Source of the DNA: Paramoeba atlantica
Taxonomy: Eukaryota > Discosea
Assembly: GCA_977017575.1 (NCBI GenBank)
Contig: CDRNVI010000183.1
Location: 1 to 23,539 of the forward strand
Direction: 5' to 3'
Length of the DNA stretch: 23,539 nt
The notes under the pieces were generated by a model. The model was not told where the DNA came from. It saw only the letters and a list, made by a program, of their open reading frames with translations, and ran no database searches. This document shows positions 1 to 9,257 of the stretch, piece after piece (within the stretch, counting starts at the first letter, position 1; every line of letters begins with the position of its first letter). A program made the position numbers and the translations under genes.

Positions 1-1
1 A

Positions 2-283
2 CGATGTATCGATCATGTTTTTATTCCCTCGAACGCTCCTAGCGAAAGGATTTTTGTTAATGCGATCCCTTCAGGCTTTAAGGACCATGCGATGATTGTA
101 GGTGGAACTAGTATCAAAGAATGGGAGTTGAAATCTAACAAGAAGAGAATCCCTGAATACCTCATTAAAGATCCTAAATTTATTAATGCCCTCATTAATG
201 AAGTTGGGGACTATGTGGAAGGTGATCCTGTCAGTTGTCTTACTAAACTCAAAGAGAAGGCGTGGGAATTAGTCCCTCTATAG
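2..283 (+). pseudogene. LINE A endonuclease C-terminus
   Basis: Frame 2 opens with CIDHVFIPSNAPSERIF and continues to GFKDHAMIV. These correspond to the last two conserved blocks of the exonuclease-endonuclease-phosphatase fold used by LINEs: the Asp of the 'RID' block and the 'SDH' Asp-His pair, here KDH. The domain nicks target DNA to prime reverse transcription. The segment runs on into a linker (FINALINEVGDYVEGDP and onward) and stops at 281-283, where copy C has a Trp codon. The following reverse transcriptase part is in the same frame, so the two were one protein. The N-terminal half of this domain is not in this copy; the matching half lies on the other strand at 3686-4225 (copy B). 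Confidence 0.85.
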
Positions 284-400
284 AAAGACAAAGGGAAAGA
301 AGCTCACCTTTTCAAAGAACTATGGAAACTCCAAACAATCATCAAACACCTTGCAAAAACCAGGATTTTAAGGAAAGCTTCAGCCATACACTCTTTCTCT

Positions 401-1736
401 TTGTTGGAACTCGAACTTCTTCATACAGCTGTGATAGGATGGAATGGCTCTCGAGATGACAAGAAATGGAGAATCAAAGCTATTCCTAGAATGATCAAAG
501 CTGGGATGGATCGAACTGCAGTTCTTGAACAACAACTCGGAATTTTTGTGGATGAACACCCCTCGCACCCTGGTTGTAAATCTTCTCCCCATGTTAAAGG
601 TGTAATTGTAGATGGAGTGATCTCTTGTGATGATAATGTGGTAAAAAAAGCAATTAAGGACTTTTGGGAGAGCCTTCTCAGTACAGAAAGACCATATAAC
701 AAGGATTCTCTTGACGAACTGATTGCTGACCATCATCCTCACTTTCCCCCAGTTGAGAGACATAATGTTGACAGGAAGAAAGTTGATAAACTTCTTCAGA
801 GAACCAATAACACCAGCGCAGGACCCGATGGTGTCCCTTTCTCTTTATATAAGGCAACACAAGAAAAGTATTTTGACATGTGGGTGGAATTAATTCAACA
901 AGCGGGTGAGATTATGGAGTTCCCCCCCTCTTTTGGTGAGAGCCAACTCTGTTTGATTCCCAAAGTCGAGAATATCCCCCGCCCTGACCAATTTCGACCA
1001 ATCAGTGTTACCAATTCAGATTATCAGATTGTGATGAGATATTGGGCAAAAATGGCTGATGGAGATTGCAAGTGGAGTAATTTCTAAAGAACAGCATGCG
1101 ATGTTTAAGGGGAGGTCAATTGACGAAGCAGTGGGAATCAGTGTATGACTCTTTCTACGAAGCTCTGGCAGAAGGGAAAGACGTGACCCTCCTCCAAACA
1201 AACTTTTGCAAGGCATATGATTATGTGAATCGTAATGCACTTCTTCATATTCTCAAAGGTTTGAATGCCCCCCCTCAAGCGATCTATGTTGTTGAGAAGG
1301 TGCTTCGAGAATCTGTAACCTGGCTGCCGAATATTGGTGAATCCAAGAGGGGAGGCAACAATGAATCAATTCAAAGTCGAACTGGTGTTAGACAAGGATG
1401 CCCGATCTCCCCCCTTCTGTTTGTAATTGTGTTTGACATCCTCCTGGTGAGCTTGAAAAAGGAATACAACCCCAAGACCTATCAAGCTTTATGGATGACT
1501 TGGAGATGGTGATTCAGAAAGCTGAAACCATCAATTCTCTCACTCCAACCTTCAAGAAATATGAAGAAGCGACTGGAGCTAAACTGAATTTTAATAAGTG
1601 CTTTGTCCTCTCAATTGAGTCTTTCAAACCTGTAGGCCCCTGGGCTGAGATGGCAAGATCCAATTACTGTGGTGATGAAACCTGTATATCTGGGAGAGTG
1701 AGGTTGAGTAAACGGTTATCTCCTCTTAAGGACTGA
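401..1736 (+). pseudogene. LINE A reverse transcriptase domain, broken
   Basis: RT blocks are in the expected order: AGPDGVPFSLYKA and LIPKVENIPRPDQFRPIS (blocks 1-2, about 815-1005), a motif A region FCKAYDYV (about 1200-1230), GVRQGCPISPLLF (motif B, about 1385-1425) and FMDD (motif C, 1488-1499). The enzyme copies LINE RNA into DNA at the nicked target. Motif A reads TNF where copy C reads LDF, so the first catalytic Asp is changed to Asn here. There is a frame change near 1080 and another just before FMDD, where copy C has one base more. Stops and shifts make this copy inactive. Codon choice and base composition match the rest of copy A. Confidence 0.92.
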
Positions 1737-2324
1737 GAGAAAGTGATCCTAAAGATGAAGAAAGTTGGAGCAGCAATCAAAAAAAGGGGGTAGCAATTTT
1801 CGCTCGAAAGTAAGGATGGTCAATACCTATCTAACTCCATGCATGGGATATTTAGCGAGATTCAAACTGATTCCAAAATCTGTTGCCTCCTTGATGTGGA
1901 AGTCCATCCGCTCAGCTCTGGGTGCCTATGCCAACACAAAAACCTCCATTCTTACCTCATGCTATCTTCCCTTGGACTCAAACCCCCAACTGCGCCATCC
2001 AATTGTTTTTACTGGGCCCTCCTCACCTCTCGTCCACCAATGAGGAGCAATTATCGGGAGTCCTCTTTCCATTGGAGCCATGCGAAAGGATGCCCTTTTT
2101 GCAGCCCAAAGCCTCTCTGCCAAAGTTGGTGTTTGGTCAGCCACTCAAGTTGCTTATTCCAATATGTCTCGAGTGATCCCCATTGAAATCAAAGATCTGT
2201 ATGTGGGTGAAGGAAGAGCTGAGTGTGTGGTGTACAACTTGGCACATGCAATTAGGCCCCAACTTAAGAGGAATTTGATTAAGTCCTAATAAGAGGGCTG
2301 CCTACAAGAGACAAGTTGGCTCAC

Positions 2325-2440
2325 TTCACAAACCAAAACTCAAGTTGCTGACTCTGCCACCATGAAAAGGAATCACGATCTCATCTTCTGGAGGAATGTT
2401 CTGTGGCTGAGGGCCTCCTCCAGGCAATGGGGAGGGAAAT
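2325..2440 (+). pseudogene. LINE A zf-RVT-like zinc finger
   Basis: In the frame starting near 2335 the translation reads C-stop-L-C, then an acidic/basic spacer, then SHLLEEC. Copy C at 11322-11333 gives CQLC at the same place, so the ancestral pattern is C-x2-C...H-x4-C. This is the layout of the zinc-binding segment that follows the reverse transcriptase in plant LINEs (zf-RVT family). Its role is thought to be nucleic-acid contact. Assignment rests on spacing and position only. Confidence 0.6.
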
Positions 2441-2689
2441 GGTATTTTGTGTGAATGTACCCAGCTGGCAAGAAACTAAGAATGTGTGTGGCCTTGTCTC
2501 AAATTTTCTCACCAGACAAGAAACCCTCTGTGGTGAGTGTTGCCCTGTTGAGTTTGTGGCTCACAGTGTGTGTGGAAGGATCGAAATCACCCCAGTATGC
2601 TACTGAAATTTTCGAAAAAATCTTGAGAAAGAACAAAATCCTCTCTCGCCCCCAAGAACCCAAACAAAGAAAGGAACCAAAGAGAAGGA

Positions 2690-3110
2690 AAGTTTTAAAT
2701 TTAAAGGCTTTCAAGTGTGTTTATGACGGTTCAGGCTGTACAAACCCTCATCTGGGGGGTGCGGGCTTTGCAGTTTTCAGGGAAGGGAAAGAGATTTGTG
2801 GTGGGTTTGAAACCATCCCTCTTGGGGTCCAACAATATTGGTAATTTACAGGCTGTTTGAAAGGAATGCAATGTGCCAGATCAATGACGAATGAGATTGA
2901 AGTTGTCAGGGATTGTTATGATTCTCACCAAGGCTGCACCCAAAACCCATGCCATCAAAAACTATGCCTTGAATGAACTACTTTGTGAAAATCCATAAGT
3001 TAGCAATGTGCTTTGATGAGATAGAATTCACCCATGTACCCCGAGAGCTTAACAAGTGAGCTGATGCAATTGCAACTGCTGCAAGTTGGTCTAAAGAGGA
3101 TGGAACATGT
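2690..3110 (+). pseudogene. LINE A RNase H domain, broken
   Basis: The block starts with CVYDGSG (first catalytic Asp, codon 2725-2727) and GGAGFAVF, typical of RNase H type I strand 1. A GNFTGCLKGM-like helix follows, where copy C keeps GEFTGCLKGM, so the catalytic Glu is altered in A. Near 3030-3075 comes THVPRELNK-stop-ADAIATAA, the His/Asn-Ala-Asp end of the fold. RNase H removes template RNA during second-strand synthesis. An RNase H after the zf-RVT region is common in plant LINEs. The domain contains frame changes around 2840-2950. The protein tail continues to a stop at 3438-3440. Confidence 0.85.
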
Positions 3111-3649
3111 GCTGTGAATGACCATCATTGGGATCCAAGATCACAACATGTTGCAGAAACCAGTGAAGAGTGGATTATTTTGAATTCAACCCTGTGGAAC
3201 TAGATCAATTCCCCCCTCACCCATGACTGGACTTTCCCCATCCCCCCAGGGAATTTTGTAAGGAAATTCCAAGGAAACACGGTGACAACCCCCCATGTTT
3301 TGTTTCCGGCCCAAACTGCTCTTGAGAATGCTCTAATTCTCCCTGTAATAATTACTAAAGATATCAAGGATGGTTCCATCAGTCCCAAGAGAGGCAATCT
3401 GGTGAGGAGCTTTATTGAGGAAGATTTCGAAGGAATGTAATTAACTTCATAGAAACCTCCAAACCGAATTCACTCCCTGGTTTTAGAAGGCGAACAATCA
3501 AACGCAGACCCCTTAGTGAGAACTAAAGTTGATAAAGAAACTCCAATGCATTCCATGCTGAGAGATCTTTGGATCTAACTCTTAATTTATCTTCCCTCCC
3601 CCCCCCTTTCTTCCCCTCTTTTCCATCCTAGAGATGGTTTTTTAACTCT

Positions 3650-3685
3650 AATAAATGGCACCTGGTGGTCTGAACCTTAAAAAAA
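3650..3685 (+). promoter_or_regulatory. LINE 3' end: poly(A) signal and A tail
   Basis: AATAAA at 3650-3655 lies 24 bases before an A7 run (3679-3685), after which the sequence changes abruptly to the opposite-strand LINE copy B. This is the normal 3' terminus of a retrotransposed LINE and fixes the right end of copy A. Confidence 0.75.
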
Positions 3686-5671
3686 TGATCGATACATTGT
3701 CCTTGGAAATGGTTGGTTCTGACCACCCCAGTCTTGATAAATTCCAAGATTCAGAGGATTCTGCAAGCTCTTTAAAAGGAGGTTCGTTAAGATTCCAGTT
3801 GAAGTCACCTCCCAGAACGTTCAGCCCATCTTTGGAGAAGAACTTTCCGATTTGGTCTTGCATAAAGGGAAGTTTCAAATCGCAATGATGTAGACATTCA
3901 TCACAGCATATTCAGTATTGAAAATCTTGGTTCTCAGTCCAAACAAACCACTCTCAGAGCTTTCAATTGGGTATGGTTCTATATCATGAAGGCCTTCCAT
4001 TCTCGTGACTCCAATGGCACGGCCCCACTTCTGTTCTGAGAAGGGGTCTTTGAACCACAAATATTTCCTCAAACAATTCTTGAGATGATCGAGATCTTTT
4101 TCAGATGTGGCATGGGTTTCTTGAAGCAAAATAAACAGAGGACGGCAACTTGCAGCCATTCGACAGCAAAGGTTGAGTTTTTCATCATTGTGAACACCAT
4201 TGATGTTCCATGATAAAATCCTCATGTTTGGGAATTTGTTATACTGATACAGGTTTGGAAGCGGCGGCGCAGGGAAGGGGGGAAGGAAAGAAGATGAAGA
4301 GGGTTGGAACACCAAGACAGGTGCTTGAGGGGTTGGGGAGGCAAGGTTTGTTTTTTGACGAAGATCAATAACGGAAGAGTCAGAGGAAGCACAAGGGTCC
4401 TTCAGTGATGGAAAGAAAGATTTAAATTGTTGTTGTTTTTCTTTCCTTTCATTCTTTCCTTTATGAGGGAGGGAAGATGAGGAGGATGAAACATTGCTTA
4501 ACTCAGGGAATCGAGCACTGTCCATCGTCGACACTGTCTCACCCCATTCTATTTGATGCAAATCTCCAAGAACCGTGAAACCGTTTGAGGTGGGGATCTC
4601 CGAAAAAGGAAAAGTCACTTTTTCCTTCCGGAGACACCAGTGGGGACACTCTTATCACGGTCATTTTCCTTTGTTTTTTCCTCTTCATCTTTCTCTTCTT
4701 CTATCTCCTCTTTCCCTTTCTCCTCTTCCCTACTTTTCTTTTTCTTCTTCTTCGCTGGCTTCTTGGTTACAGGTAGTGGTTTGGTCCTAGTAGAAGTTGG
4801 TTCCTTCTCCTCAACTGTTTCTTCCGACACCACCCTCTTCCTTAGTCTGGATTTCAGCTTTAATTTCAGTCCTCAACCACTCTATCAATAATGTGGCCAA
4901 GGAAGTCTGCATCAAAACTCAACTCCCATTTAAGCTGTCCTTTTTCCAACTCATTCTTCAACTTCCCAAGGCTATCTTCAGTCCTCTCCCACTCACACTG
5001 GAAATTCACCCCCATCTAATATTTTTCCAAGCCCCTTCAGTGTTGTGGATAGTCATCGACCATTTGCTCCCAGAAATTGGATCGGATGAGAATTGAGGTC
5101 TGTTCACGTCTGGGGAAATCTCATCCTCATCCTCAATTAAAATAACCCCCCTCTCAGGGTCAGTTTTAGCAACAATGTCTTCAAGGAAATCCATCATATC
5201 TTTTTGAGGGATTGTTGGGGTTTCTGACATACTGCCCGAGCGAGATGATGTGGCCGGAGTTTGGGAGGGCAATTCCTTACGAGGTTTAGTAGTCTTGAGT
5301 GAAGATTTGGGTTGATTACTTCTTGAAGGGGCTGATTTTTCCTTGGAGGAACCTTCTCGAAGAGCGGTTTCCTCACGTTTGTGCTTTGATCGACCTCCAT
5401 CGGGGTTGTAGATGGGGGGACGAGGGTCAACAGACTTCATTGAGGGTGGTGCCCTCTGATTGGGATTTGATAATATGGGAAATTGGAACAGAGAGAGATT
5501 CGTACCTTGGTTCTCTTGATTTGTCGAGGAGGACTCTGTAGGAATAATAAATCTTTTATGAGACTGTTCCCTTAATTTCATGATCATCACAGGAAGGGAA
5601 GGAGATTTCCTCCAAGAGTCTGTCTCATTATTTAACTTTTTGATGATTCCTCCCTCTCCCTCCTTGTCCAC
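3686..5671 (-). pseudogene. LINE B middle region, Lys/Glu linker and endonuclease N-part
   Basis: The frame from 5671 gives a Ser/Pro/Lys-rich segment ending in an acidic patch (LIEDEDEISPD). After a frame change comes TKKPAKKKKKKSREEEKGKE (about 4780-4690), then LGDLHQIEWGET and a Ser run. The endonuclease begins at MRILSWNINGV (codon 4225): the Asn of the WN block, the catalytic Glu in LLQETH, and GGDFNWN (3795-3812) with the catalytic Asp and Asn are all present. The domain breaks off at CIDH. The catalytic residues that can be seen are intact, but the protein is truncated and shifted. The linker and endonuclease are in one open frame from 4618 to 3875. Confidence 0.85.
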
Positions 5672-5690
5672 AATCTCCTTCGCACATTTT

Positions 5691-5706
5691 AAATGCTTTG
5701 AGTGTG
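5691..5706. repeat. Target-site duplication of SINE S1, left
   Basis: AAATGCTTTGAGTGTG directly precedes the T run of the SINE. It matches the right copy at 15 of 16 positions. Confidence 0.92.
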
Positions 5707-6128
5707 TTTTTTTTTTTTTTTGAGGCAGACTTTATTCAATTAGTAGTTCTTAATCTAAACCATTTGAATTACATTAAATTATGTTTGTTTTTAACCTCTA
5801 ACGAGAGGTGAAGTTTTAAACTTCAGCTTAGTTCAGTTGGTCTTTATGCTGAACTTTAGAACTTCTGCAAGTTCAGGCTGGAGGATGCACATCAGAAGGG
5901 AGAATAATCCAAAGCTCCTTCCAAGGGAATTTATTCTCAACTTTTTAACAGACAGGGCTGAGATGTAACCTGTTCCGATTTTCACACTTCTTCAAGACCT
6001 CCTCACTCCAATCAAATCACTCTACAGCACCAGAAAAATTTTCTATAATATCAAAAAACTGGGATTTGAACTCACCCCCCCGGGGTTGGACACAGTCGAA
6101 TTTACAACTAAACTATGGGCACCAACCC
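5707..6128 (-). mobile_element. tRNA-type SINE, copy S1 (full length)
   Basis: A 422-bp element inserted in LINE B. On the minus strand it starts GGGTTGGTGCCCATAG, has pol III box A TAGTTTAGTTG and box B GTTCAAATCC 33 bases apart, then a body unrelated to tRNA, and ends in A15 (T run 5707-5721). It is flanked by a 16-bp target-site duplication (5691-5706 and 6129-6144, one mismatch). The same sequence recurs at 12531-12757 and 13466-13889. It has no coding capacity and depends on LINE proteins. It is the best preserved copy, with several CpGs kept. Confidence 0.93.
6062..6115 (-). promoter_or_regulatory. Pol III internal promoter of SINE S1
   Basis: Box A (6105-6115, minus strand) reads TAGTTTAGTTG and fits TRGYNNARNNG at every fixed position. 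Box B (6062-6071, minus) reads GTTCAAATCC and fits GWTCRANNC. The spacing of 33 bases is within the tRNA range. Confidence 0.8.
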
Positions 6129-6144
6129 AAATGCCTTGAGTGTG
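6129..6144. repeat. Target-site duplication of SINE S1, right
   Basis: AAATGCCTTGAGTGTG directly follows the SINE 5' end. Together with 5691-5706 it marks the exact insertion site in the ORF1-like region of LINE B. Confidence 0.92.
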
Positions 6145-7101
6145 AAATCTCACACACTTGGCAATTTACTTTCTCGTGAAAGGGACTCATAGGGGTCCAC
6201 AGAGAGATCCTACCTTGGAACTCATTGTTAATAATAAAAGAACCTCTGTGCTTGGCAATAATACGTGTCAGAATAAGAGGGATTACATCATAGAAGATGA
6301 CAATACAATCATCACTGATCTGAGCCACCTCTCTTAATCCATGGTGAGGAAGAGCAGATTCACCAATAAACAATCTTTGGATCCACTCTTCCCCTTTGAT
6401 TAAAAAGGGGACACGGAGTTTAAAGCCCCATAAATTCCAATCCTGGTTGTTCTTCCAGACAAATGGCTTCCCAAAACCGATTGCAAGGAAGGAACCATTT
6501 TCCAGAATGACTTTCTCTAGGGGTTCGTGCATTTCTTTATCGAAGGTGGTCACGTTGAGGTGGCCTTTCATAACACACAAGAGGAAGTTCCCTCTCAGCT
6601 TAGGGACTTTGTTGAGTGTGGCCATCGCTCTCTAATAGTTTGGCATTCCTTCATAGAAACAAAAGGAACCCATTACAAAGATGGGGCGAATTATTGCGTT
6701 GTTCTTCACAGAGTTAACCTCAGTTCCAATATGGGATAAGGTCTTCGGTATTTCTTTCTCGACTTGCAACCACCATCCTTCCTCAGGCGCTCTCTTCGAG
6801 GTCAATTTGATTGGAATTTCTTCAGAATTCCCACTTGGGTTTGCATTTTTTTTTTCGTTCTTCGAATACAAGGGGGAGTGGGACCCATTCTGGGAGCCCT
6901 TAGGGGAAGAGGATGTACTCTTTCCACTGGACATAACAGATTTCTCTGAAGTGCTCAACTAGGTGGGGTTTCACCAACACGGCGGGTGAAGGAAAGAAAA
7001 TCAGATTGGACAAAGAAAGTCTCCTTGAACCAACCTGATTTTTTTAAGTAAATAATGAAATAGACTCTTAGAGGAAATTTCCTTCCCTTCCTGTAACAAT
7101 T

Positions 7102-8220
7102 ATGAAATTGAGGGAACAGTCACATAAAAGATTTATTATTCCTACAAAATCCTCAACAAATCAAGGAAACCAAGGTATGAATTTCTCTCTATTCCAATTT
7201 CCTATATTACCAAATCCCAATCAGAGGGCATTACCCTCAATGAAGTTTGCTGACCCTCGTCTCTCATCTACAACCCTGATGGAGGTCGATCAAAGCACAA
7301 ACATGAGGGAAACTGTTCTTCAAGAAGGTTCCTCCAAGGAAAAATCAGCTCCTTCAAGAAGTAACCAACCCAAATCTTCACTCAAGACTACTAAACCTTA
7401 TAAGGAATCACCCTCCCAAACTCCAGCCACATCATCTTGCTTGGGCAGTACATCAGAAACCCCAACAATCCCTCAAAAAGATATGATGGATTTCCTTGAA
7501 GACATTGTTGCTGAAACTGATGCTGAGAGGGGGGTTATTTTAATTGAGGATGAGGATGAGATTTCCCCAGATATAAACAAACCTTGATTCTCATCTGATC
7601 CAATTTCTGGAAGCAAATGGTCGATGACTATCCACAACACTGAAGTGGCTTGGAAAATATTAGATGTGGTGAATTTCCAGTGTGAGTGGGAGAGGACTGA
7701 AGATAGCCTTGGGAAGTTGAAGAGTGAGTTGGAAAAAGGACAACTTAAATGGGAATTGAGTTTTAATGCAGACTTTCTTGGCCACATTATTGATAGGGTG
7801 GTTGAGGAACTGAAATTAAAGCTGAAATTCAGACTGAGGAAGAGGGTAGTGTTGGAAGAGATAGTTGAGGAGAAGGAACCAACTTCTACTGGGACCAAAC
7901 CATTACTTGTAACCAAGAAGCCAGTGAAGAAGAAGAAAAAGAAAAGTAGGAAAGAGAAGAAAGGGAAAGAGGAGATAGAAGAAGAGAAAAATGAAGAGGA
8001 AAAAACAAAGGAAAATGACTGTGATAAGAGTGTCCCTACTGGTGTCTCTAGGAAGGAAAAAGCAATTTATCTTTTTTTGGAGATCTTTGCCTCAAACAGT
8101 TTTGTGGTTCTTGGAGATTTGCATCAAATAGAATGGGGTGAAACAATGTTGATGATGGATAGTGCTCGATTCCCTGAGTTAAGCAATGTTTCATCCTCCT
8201 CTTCTTCCCTCCCCTCATAA
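7102..8220 (+). pseudogene. LINE C middle region and Lys/Glu linker
   Basis: Two open stretches in the same frame (7102-7587, 7624-8220) are separated by one stop, where copy B has a Gln codon. They encode a Ser/Pro-rich part, the acidic patch LIEDEDEISPD, then AWKILDVVNFQCEWE, a charged helical stretch (KSELEKGQLKWELSF), TKKPVKKKKKKSRKEKKGKE, an Asp/Glu/Lys run and LGDLHQIEWGET. Long alternating Lys/Glu runs suggest a flexible or coiled linker, possibly with nuclear-localisation character; that role is inferred. Position between the ORF1-like region and the endonuclease is the same as in copy B. A poly(A) run at 8230-8243 marks where the frame changes before the endonuclease. Confidence 0.75.
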
Positions 8221-8456
8221 AGGAAAGAATGAAAAAAAAAAAAAACAACAATAATTTAAAATCTTTCTTTCCACCACTGAAGGACCCTTGTGCTTCCTCT
8301 AACTTTTCTGTTATTAATCTTCATTAAAAAACAAACCTTGCCTCCCCAACCCCTCAAGCACCTGTCTTGGTGTTCCAACCCTCTTCATCTTCTTTCCTTC
8401 CTCCCTTCCCTGCACCACTGCTTCCAAACCTATATCAGTATAACAAATTCTCAAAC

Positions 8457-9110
8457 ACAAGGATTTTATTATGGAACATCAATGGTGTTCACAATGATGA
8501 AAAACTCAACTTTTGCTGTAGAATGGCTGCAAGTTGCTGTCCTTTGTTTATTTTGCTTCAAAAAACCCATGCCACATCTGAAAAAGATCTCAATTATCTC
8601 AAGAATTGTATGAGGAAATATTTGTGGTTCAAAGACCCCTTCTCAGAATAGAAGCGGAGCCTTGCCATTGGAGTCAGAAGAATGGAAAGCCTTCATGATA
8701 TAGAACCATACCCAATTGAAAGCTCTGAGAGTGGTTTGTTTGGACTGAGAACCAAGATTTTCAATACTGAATATGCTGTGATGAATGTCTACCATCATTG
8801 CAATCTGAAATTTCCCTTTATGCAAGACCAAATTGGAAAGTTTTTTTCCAAAGATGGACTGAATGTTCTGGGAGGTGACTTCAACTAGGATCTTAATGAA
8901 CCCCTTTTTAAAGAGCTTACAGAATCCTCTGAATCTTGGAATCTATTGAAACTAGGGTGGTCAGAACCAACCCATTTCCAAGGATGATGTATTGATTATG
9001 TCTTTATTCCCTCAAACACTCCTAGCAAAAGGATTTTTGTTAATGTGATCCCTTCAAGCTTTAAGAATCATGTGATGATTGTAGGTGAAACTAGTATCAA
9101 AGAATAGGAG
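8457..9110 (+). pseudogene. LINE C endonuclease domain, broken
   Basis: The domain reads RILLWNINGVHNDEKL, then LLQKTH, GLRTKIFNTEYAVMNVY, VLGGDFN, a diverged CIDYVFIPSN block and FKNHVMIV. The order and spacing equal those of LINE endonucleases. The catalytic Glu of QETH (kept in B) is Lys here, and the last Asp-His pair is Asn-His; both are G-to-A changes. Stops lie within the domain, for example just after GGDFN. This copy joins the halves that are separate in B and A, and so shows the original order of the element. Confidence 0.85.
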
Positions 9111-9257
9111 TTGAAATCTAACAAGAAGAGAATCCCTGAATATTTCATTAAAGATCCTAAATTTATTAATGCTCTCATTAATGAAGTTGGGAACTATGTG
9201 AAAGGTAATCCTGTCAGTTGTCTTATTAAACTCAAGGAGAAGGTGTGAGAATTAGTT

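Larger units (their letters stand above)
1..3685 (+). mobile_element. LINE copy A, 3' part (endonuclease end to poly(A) tail)
   Basis: A non-LTR retrotransposon whose 3' part is in the window. In order it encodes the last part of an apurinic-type endonuclease, a reverse transcriptase, a zinc-finger segment and an RNase H, then a 3' UTR with a C-rich tract (3598-3606), AATAAA at 3650-3655 and seven A residues at 3679-3685. The same sequence recurs at about 8983-12530 (copy C), which fixes its boundaries. The reading frame is interrupted by several stops and at least two frame changes, so it is not functional. CpG sites are much better kept than in copy C, so it is the younger copy or the less methylated one. 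The left end of the window cuts it inside the endonuclease, so its 5' end is unknown. Confidence 0.93.
5630..6934 (-). pseudogene. LINE B ORF1-like region, split by a SINE
   Basis: The start is the ATG at 6934 (MSSGKSTSSSPKG); an in-frame TAG sits just before the TTG codon at 6958, so the longer start is not used. The N-terminus is Ser/Lys-rich. It is followed by a folded-looking stretch with WWLQVEKEIP, RGNFLLCVMKGHLNV and WNLWGFKLRVPF, whose family I do not recognise. A single stop (6632-6634) lies in frame. The 3' part has CQVC then S-H-S-R-H and, beyond the SINE, K-C: a CCHC-knuckle-like C-x2-C...C pattern with the His off the canonical spacing. LINE ORF1 proteins bind element RNA, which fits. 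This is the only copy of this part in the window. Confidence 0.65.
3686..7040 (-). mobile_element. LINE copy B, 5' part (5' UTR, ORF1-like region, linker, endonuclease)
   Basis: An opposite-strand copy of the same LINE as A and C. Read on the minus strand it gives a 5' leader (about 7040-6935), an ORF1-like region from an ATG at 6934, a Ser/Pro/Lys-rich middle, a Lys/Glu linker and the endonuclease. It ends inside the endonuclease at 3686, exactly where copy A's tail begins. It matches copy C from about 7044 onward in mirrored order. It contains one in-frame stop early in ORF1, a SINE insertion, and a frame change near 5010. CpG content is high compared with C, D and E. The 5' boundary near 7040 is estimated from where similarity to C starts and is uncertain by tens of bases. 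Confidence 0.88.

Noticed and set aside
1-3685. LTR-type element
   Set aside because: No terminal repeats, no protease or integrase motifs; poly(A) end, endonuclease of the LINE type and domain order are those of a non-LTR element.
3479-4618. Twin-priming 5' inversion as the origin of the A/B arrangement
   Set aside because: Twin priming gives an inverted 5' part upstream of a sense 3' part with the A tail on the outside. Here the A tail of A lies at the joint with the inverted 5' part.
6062-6128. A tRNA gene at the SINE head
   Set aside because: A and B boxes are present, but the sequence does not fold into a proper cloverleaf that I can see and is followed by a SINE body and A tail; the same is true at 13466.
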